DNA of 64,000 bases from Shouchella xiaoxiensis (GTDB lineage Bacteria; Bacillota; Bacilli; Bacillales; Bacillaceae_D), in assembly GCF_016907895.1 (NCBI RefSeq), contig NZ_JAFBCV010000008.1:1-64000 (forward strand), in the 5' to 3' direction. Below the pieces are notes generated by a model. The model had not been told where the DNA came from, made no database searches, and worked only from the letters and a program-made list of their open reading frames with translations. This document shows positions 58,907-64,000 of the stretch, piece after piece. Each line of letters opens with the position of its first letter. Position 1 is the first letter of the stretch. The position numbers and the translations under genes are program-made.

Positions 58907-59466
58907 AAATCACCATATTCATAATTAATTTCCGCTTGCAGTAATAAAGGAGCAAACTTATCTTTATTAGAAAGTATAGGCACTAAATTTTGAGGCCATT
59001 TAATACCTATATTGGGGTCACTCCATAAAATACTCCTATCATTTGTAGAAGAATAATATTCATCCACTTTATACTGAACCTCTACATCGTCCTCAAGCGT
59101 TATAAATCCATGTGCAAATCCTTTTGGGACTAGGAATTGCTTTTTATTGCTTTCACTTAATATCGCACTAGTCCATTTACCAAATGTTTGACTATCTACT
59201 CTAAGGTCTACTGCAACATCAAAAATTGACCCTTTTGTACATCGAACTAATTTAGTTTGTGCCTTAGGATTTAATTGATAATGTAATCCTCTCAATGTAC
59301 CTTTTTGGGCTGAAAAAGAATGATTATCTTGAACAAAATTAATATTTATGCCATTTTTCATAAATACGGAGTTGTTATAGGTTTCCATAAACCAACCACG
59401 ATGATCTCCAAAAAGATCTGGTTCAATAATCCAAACATCGTTTAATACTAAATCAGCTTTTATCAT
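58903..59466 (-). CDS. rfbC: dTDP-4-dehydrorhamnose 3,5-epimerase
   Basis: 187 residues, cupin fold. IIEPDLFGDHRGWFMETYN, then QDNHSFSAQKGTLRGLHYQL with the catalytic His, and VPKGFAHGFITLED are the family motifs. Third step of dTDP-L-rhamnose synthesis. It follows rfbA by 12 bases. Confidence 0.95.
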   Translation of the reverse strand: MIKADLVLNDVWIIEPDLFGDHRGWFMETYNNSVFMKNGININFVQDNHSFSAQKGTLRGLHYQLNPKAQTKLVRCTKGSIFDVAVDLRVDSQTFGKWTSAILSESNKKQFLVPKGFAHGFITLEDDVEVQYKVDEYYSSTNDRSILWSDPNIGIKWPQNLVPILSNKDKFAPLLLQAEINYEYGDL

Positions 59467-59478
59467 TTAAAAACTCCT

Positions 59479-60360
59479 CTATTTTAATTCTTCATGATTT
59501 ACAAGTTTTAGAAGATACTTTCCGTATTCATTTTTTATAAACGGTAGAGCCAACTTTATTAATTGTTGCTTTGTAATATAACCCATTCTATAAGCTATTT
59601 CTTCTAAACATGCGACTTTTAAACTTTGTCTTTTTTCAACTGTTTCTATGTAATTAGAAGCTTCTAATAACGATTCATGAGTACCTGTGTCTAACCACGC
59701 AAATCCTCTTCCTAATAGTTCAACATGTAAATCGTTATATTGTTCTAGATAAACACTATTTATATCAGTTATTTCCAACTCACCTCTTTTAGAAGGCTTT
59801 ATATTCTTCGCTATATCCACTACTCTATTGTCATAAAAATATAAACCTGTAACAGCATAACTTGATTTTGGTTTATCTGGTTTCTCATTAATGGAAATAG
59901 CTTTTCCATCTTCATTAAATTCGACGACGCCAAACCGTTCTGGATCTTTGACATTATATCCAAAAATTGTAGCACCGGTCTTTCTGAGAGCAGTCCTCCG
60001 TAGAATTTCAGAAAAGCCATGTCCATGAAATATATTATCACCCAAAATAAGTGCCACATTATCATTATTTATAAATTTTTCTCCAATTATAAAAGCCTGC
60101 GCTAAACCTTCTGGTTTTTTTTGAACTTCATATTTCAAGTTTAACCCCAATTCTTCACCAGTACCTAATAATTGTCTGAATTTTGGTGTGTCCTCTGGAG
60201 TAGATATAATTAAAATATCTTTAATTCCCGCTAGCATTAGAATTGAGAGGGGATAATAAACCATTGGTTTATCATATACAGGTAGTAATTGTTTTGAGAC
60301 AGAGCGTGTTATTGGATATAGTCTCGTTCCACTACCACCAGCTAAAATTATTCCTTTCAC
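59479..60360 (-). CDS. rfbA: glucose-1-phosphate thymidylyltransferase
   Basis: 293 residues, GTG start with GGAGGGA before it. [20 protein letters not shown] is the nucleotidyl-transferase signature; [11 protein letters not shown] has the metal-binding Asp, and [13 protein letters not shown], then [16 protein letters not shown] complete the RmlA fold. First step of dTDP-L-rhamnose synthesis from glucose-1-phosphate and dTTP. Confidence 0.95.
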   Translation of the reverse strand: MKGIILAGGSGTRLYPITRSVSKQLLPVYDKPMVYYPLSILMLAGIKDILIISTPEDTPKFRQLLGTGEELGLNLKYEVQKKPEGLAQAFIIGEKFINNDNVALILGDNIFHGHGFSEILRRTALRKTGATIFGYNVKDPERFGVVEFNEDGKAISINEKPDKPKSSYAVTGLYFYDNRVVDIAKNIKPSKRGELEITDINSVYLEQYNDLHVELLGRGFAWLDTGTHESLLEASNYIETVEKRQSLKVACLEEIAYRMGYITKQQLIKLALPFIKNEYGKYLLKLVNHEELK

Positions 60361-60454
60361 ACAAATCCCTCCAAATTTTATAATTAATTTAATGTTTCTC
60401 CCTTTAAATATATAAATAAGAATTAATCTAGAAAAACTATATTTTAAACTCTTA

Positions 60455-61750
60455 TTAGCTTTTTAGAATTACATAAAATTTTATTAGGATTACCAATAAT
60501 ATTTGAATTCCATACGCAATTACTACTCCTAATAAGCCAAATGAGCTTCCTAAGTAAAAAACCAAGGGCAAATAGGAAATATTTGTTATCAACATAATCA
60601 TTAAATTCTTTTTTACGTAACCTAGAGCTATAAATAAAGGATGCACGCCTATTAAGCTTTGTGAAACTACTTCAATCCCCAAATATAAGGCTAATACAAT
60701 CCAAGCATCTGCATATATTTCTCCAAAAATCCAATTCAACCAATATGGTGAGAATAAGCTAATAACAACAGCAATAGGAATAGTTATTAATGCTAAAATA
60801 AAGGCTACTTTTTTTACGTATTTTAAAGCTAAATTTAATTTATTATCTGATACCATTTTAACTAGTTGAGGAAATATTACTTGGTAAACTGGGTCTGAAA
60901 TCTTATTACATATTTGAGCAACCTGCTTAAAGATTTTATATACCGCTACCCCTTCCATAGAAATAATCCATGATACAATTAGAATATCAAATTGCTTAAC
61001 TGGTAAATTGACTGTTGTAGAGAGATTTGTCCAGCATGTAAAAGAGAAGAACTCTTTTGGTCTTGTTGTTTTTTTCAACCACCATTTATTTATATTGTTC
61101 TTATAGAGAACGTAGTGTCCACAAGTTAATAATAGTAAGTGAGAAATCACTTCACTTAACACCCAAGCAACTAACACAACAGAGAAATTGTTTATTTCTA
61201 ATAAATATAAAGCAAATATAGTAACGAATTTTAACATAGCAACTATCACTTGGATAGTTGCTATCAGTTTAAACTTATCATACATACGTAAAATTGCTGT
61301 CGGTGCCCCAGATAGATGAAACAAAATACTTAAACAATATATCATGCACATATATATATATTCTTCGTTTAAATTGATTAATGGGGCTAACCAATAAATT
61401 AGTAGTATAGCTAACAAAGTTGCAATTAGAGCACTTACTGCATCTAGTAATGTGCTAAACTTTATTAACCCTTTAAATTCATTATCATTTCCGTCTCTTT
61501 GAGCCTCAGTTCCAAACTTTATAAGAGCTTGCCAAGACTGAAAATTTACTAATTTATCCATAATAATCGTATATGTTTGAATTACTATTAGAACACCGAA
61601 AAGCTCAGCACCCAATAATTGGGTAGTGAGCGCTAATGTAATAAGACCTAATACTTGTGCAATAATATTCCCACTGAATAACGTTGCTACATTTTTGATT
61701 AATTTTTTAATAATATCTTCATTTAATAAGTCTTTTATTCTAAAGTTCAT
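60455..61750 (-). CDS. polysaccharide flippase (Wzx/MATE-like)
   Basis: 431 residues with 12 or more hydrophobic segments; [20 protein letters not shown] and [20 protein letters not shown] at the start are typical of Wzx/polysaccharide-synthesis proteins. It would turn lipid-linked repeat units to the outer face. Very AT-rich (Ile/Leu/Lys/Asn codons ending in A or T). A gap of about 90 bases lies between it and rfbA. Confidence 0.85.
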   Translation of the reverse strand: MNFRIKDLLNEDIIKKLIKNVATLFSGNIIAQVLGLITLALTTQLLGAELFGVLIVIQTYTIIMDKLVNFQSWQALIKFGTEAQRDGNDNEFKGLIKFSTLLDAVSALIATLLAILLIYWLAPLINLNEEYIYMCMIYCLSILFHLSGAPTAILRMYDKFKLIATIQVIVAMLKFVTIFALYLLEINNFSVVLVAWVLSEVISHLLLLTCGHYVLYKNNINKWWLKKTTRPKEFFSFTCWTNLSTTVNLPVKQFDILIVSWIISMEGVAVYKIFKQVAQICNKISDPVYQVIFPQLVKMVSDNKLNLALKYVKKVAFILALITIPIAVVISLFSPYWLNWIFGEIYADAWIVLALYLGIEVVSQSLIGVHPLFIALGYVKKNLMIMLITNISYLPLVFYLGSSFGLLGVVIAYGIQILLVILIKFYVILKS

Positions 61751-61803
61751 AGAGTTGTCCTCTTAATAATCATTTTTTCGGATGTTAGAATCATATATCA
61801 ATT

Positions 61804-62994
61804 TTATTTTCCGAATGTTTCACTATAACTTTTAAAATCATTCCAAAAGAAAGTTCTCTTCTGATTCAATATATCTTTTGAATATAATTTTCCTGCTTCA
61901 AAATTATTCTTGGCCAAAGTAGCTCTAAGATTACCATCTTCTAACAACCTTATTATATTATCTGCTAATTTTTCGTGGTCATTTGGTTCATGTAGACATT
62001 CACCATTTATTAATTCAGGAATACCTCCTACGTTAGAAGCAATCACTGGGCATCCCCTGCTCATGGCTTCGATAACTGCCCTTGGTAGACCTTCTTGTCT
62101 ACTTGGGTGTATATATATATCTAATTGGTCTATCCAGTTAATAACTGGCTTTCCAGTTGGTATACTTCCGTAAAATTTTACTTTTTCAGTTAAATCCAAC
62201 TTCTTTGCTAAAGCAACCCATTTTGTGGTGTCTCCGCCACCCAAAACGTGAAATTCAAAATTAGCATTTAATTTTTTCACTGATGACAACGCTCGAAGTG
62301 CAGTATCCATTCCTTTAATATCAGTCCCTAAATAACCAATAAAACCTATCTTTATTATTTTATTCTCTTTTAAGATTTTAACCTTTTCCTCAATAATTTT
62401 TTCATCGGGTTTCTCTATTTCTACATTTGAGCAATTTATAGTTTTTCCTAAGGATCTATATCTGCTTTGTAAGAAATTTTCAGTTACGTATAATGCATAT
62501 CTTGCAGATTTAGCTTCATTTTTAGTTTTTAAAGTCGCATAAGGAGCATATAACTTTCCTTTTAAACTTCCATGGTTCCAGTATGCGTCCCATGTACAAC
62601 TGACAACTTCAATTGCCCATGGAACCTCATTTCTTTTTGCAACTTTGATTGCAAGAGAACTTATCTCACTTGGTATCCTAGCAATTAAACAGTTACACTC
62701 TTTTATATTAGCTGTTATTCTATTCTTTGCTTCTTTATAATTAACAACTTTTTTTATTGGATTATTTAACGAAGGAATTCCTACAAAAGAAACATTAGTG
62801 CCACTAGAAAGGTTTAAGCTATCAATCTTTTCATGTTCATCTAATTTGATTACTCTCGCTACAACAACAATCTCATCAAAAATTTTAAGATAACGTTCCC
62901 AAACAGAGTATGGGTATAAACCTTTTGAAAAAATATTTCCATTTACATCTTCGTAGAAATAATTATCTACAGTGAACATTAACTGCATATCCAA
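61804..62994 (-). CDS. glycosyltransferase, family 4-like
   Basis: 396 residues of GT-B fold. C-terminal half: IKIGFIGYLGTDIKGMDTAL, then KVKFYGSIP, and the nucleotide-sugar site HPSRQEGLPRAVIEAMSRGC, then VIASNVGGIPELI, of GT1/GT4 retaining enzymes. Adds one sugar, probably to a lipid-linked repeat unit; donor and acceptor unknown. AT-rich like its neighbours. Confidence 0.88.
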   Translation of the reverse strand: MDMQLMFTVDNYFYEDVNGNIFSKGLYPYSVWERYLKIFDEIVVVARVIKLDEHEKIDSLNLSSGTNVSFVGIPSLNNPIKKVVNYKEAKNRITANIKECNCLIARIPSEISSLAIKVAKRNEVPWAIEVVSCTWDAYWNHGSLKGKLYAPYATLKTKNEAKSARYALYVTENFLQSRYRSLGKTINCSNVEIEKPDEKIIEEKVKILKENKIIKIGFIGYLGTDIKGMDTALRALSSVKKLNANFEFHVLGGGDTTKWVALAKKLDLTEKVKFYGSIPTGKPVINWIDQLDIYIHPSRQEGLPRAVIEAMSRGCPVIASNVGGIPELINGECLHEPNDHEKLADNIIRLLEDGNLRATLAKNNFEAGKLYSKDILNQKRTFFWNDFKSYSETFGK

Positions 62995-63014
62995 TGCACC
63001 TCTTAAACTTTTCG

Positions 63015-64000
63015 TCAGTATTTATAAATAGATTTTGAATTGAATTGAAGCTTATAACCTTTACTAAAAACATCTCTAGATACTAAGTCTATAGAATAAA
63101 TTATAACAAAAATTAATAAAATCCAGATGATATTTATTTGTGCAGAAGTTGCAAATAAATTAAACAACTGTCTTATAATTAATACGTAAAGAATAACGCC
63201 AACAAAGCTCTCTTTACTACTGTCTCTTGACATAATGAACATATTATAAACTTTACTTACTATCAAACCTGTGAGAAGGCCCATTATTATCACACCAAAC
63301 CAACCAAAATTCAAAAATGCCCACCCATATGGCCCCGCTGGTAAACCATAGAAGTCTGATTCTCCTAGAAGTAGAGATCCAATTAATACGGTTTCATCAA
63401 TTATTTCAGGCTTTCCCTCCCAGAGACTTCGTGGTATGGGCGAATAGATAATATTAATCAACGGTTTCCCCCACAAGAAATCAATATTGCCTTGCAATAC
63501 ATTTCCTACGAGTGATGGTAATATATCAGCCATTCTTGTATTTCCCGCAACTGAGGTTAGGATATTCTCTTTTGGAATGTCAGATAAATTAATTCTTCCA
63601 TAACGTCTCATTTGTTCCCAAATTAAAACAAATATAAAAGCTAAAAAAGCAAAGCAAATAAGTAACACTGGACTAATTTTTTTAATTTTATAATTGTAAA
63701 CCATTAAAAAAGGAAGAAGAGTTCCTAGAACTATTGCTCCCCTACCACCAAATGCACTTAACATTACACAAGTTATCAATAAAACTATTATTGAAATTTT
63801 TAATTTACCTGCATACAGTAATACTAATGCAGCTATACCTCCTAAAGAAACAATACTTCTAAAATACCCTAACCCAGCGTAATTCCTTGTTGTATCAACC
63901 ATAGCATTTAACATTGAACTAACTCCACCAAGTATGTTTATAATTGCAAAAAAACCTAACATTGAAGTAACAATTAAACAAAATGCAACCAATTTCGGCC
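63015..64000 (-). CDS. O-antigen polymerase/ligase-like membrane protein (partial)
   Basis: At least 328 codons; the frame is open to the right window edge, so the N-terminus is missing. It has about seven or eight membrane helices in view and a large outside loop (about 130-205 from the edge: RRYGRINLSDIPKENIL, then YSPIPRSLWEGKPEIID) followed by GLPAGPYGWAFLNFGWFGVI. That layout suits Wzy-type polymerases of O-antigen/exopolysaccharide. Sequence similarity in this family is low, so the assignment rests on topology and the cluster. Confidence 0.65.
   Translation of the reverse strand, partial: PKLVAFCLIVTSMLGFFAIINILGGVSSMLNAMVDTTRNYAGLGYFRSIVSLGGIAALVLLYAGKLKISIIVLLITCVMLSAFGGRGAIVLGTLLPFLMVYNYKIKKISPVLLICFAFLAFIFVLIWEQMRRYGRINLSDIPKENILTSVAGNTRMADILPSLVGNVLQGNIDFLWGKPLINIIYSPIPRSLWEGKPEIIDETVLIGSLLLGESDFYGLPAGPYGWAFLNFGWFGVIIMGLLTGLIVSKVYNMFIMSRDSSKESFVGVILYVLIIRQLFNLFATSAQINIIWILLIFVIIYSIDLVSRDVFSKGYKLQFNSKSIYKY

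Overview
The window looks like a chromosomal segment of a motile, spore-former-type Bacillaceae, probably from the alkaliphilic/halotolerant side of the family. The basis is strong AGGAGG ribosome sites, frequent TTG and GTG starts, very acidic exported proteins, a Hag-type flagellin with a sigma-D promoter and CsrA-type leader, CcpA (cre) boxes, a Rap-Phr quorum pair, a YwnA/YwnB pair and a YesM/YesN-type sugar two-component system. No rRNA, tRNA, CRISPR array, intact insertion sequence or prophage was seen. Most genes are on the minus strand.

Region by region. (1) 0.2-6 kb: a sortase-anchored leucine-rich-repeat/DUF2252 protein, a TetR/SDR divergent pair, a lipoprotein and the tail of a dead CoA-transferase gene. 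(2) 5.9-8.6 kb: an unlisted type I toxin gene with a probable antisense antitoxin, small membrane and secreted proteins, and a structured RNA candidate. (3) 8.6-15.5 kb: an abgA/abgT-type cluster for p-aminobenzoyl-glutamate or related N-acyl amino acids, with an unusual regulator and a D-malate/tartrate dehydrogenase. (4) 15.9-19.4 kb: glutaredoxin-like protein, flagellin, two small membrane proteins and a peptidoglycan-binding protein. (5) 19.7-27.8 kb: a class D sortase and a 2461-residue repetitive surface protein, its likely substrate. (6) 28-29.9 kb: a self-regulated TetR-DUF418 operon. (7) 30-36.7 kb: a FadR-type regulator, mannonate dehydratase, two dehydrogenases and a TRAP transporter in one catabolic operon for aldonates/uronates. 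(8) 36.8-43.4 kb: a carbohydrate ABC transporter (binding protein and two permeases, no ATPase) with its histidine kinase and AraC-type response regulator inside the gene set. (9) 43.6-48.5 kb: an MMPL exporter with an OmpR-type two-component system and a small membrane protein. (10) 48.7-54.3 kb: ywnB/ywnA, rap/phr, small hypothetical proteins, a GNAT remnant and an XRE regulator. (11) 54.6-64 kb: an AT-rich exopolysaccharide cluster (polymerase, glycosyltransferase, flippase, rmlACDB, UDP-glucose dehydrogenase, UDP-glucuronate epimerase) running off the right edge.

Genes work together mainly as catabolic import operons under carbon control (cre boxes overlap the promoters of the mannonate and ABC operons), as a cell-surface module (sortase plus sorted giant protein), and as small signalling or conflict modules (Rap-Phr, toxin-antitoxin). 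The observations I consider most worth a second look are the phr gene overlapping rap, the hidden holin-like toxin with an antisense promoter, a small gene whose aligned start codon is ATA, the LRR-DUF2252 surface fusion, and the 1374-bp tandem duplication in the giant surface gene. All family assignments are from reading the sequence; no database search was run.
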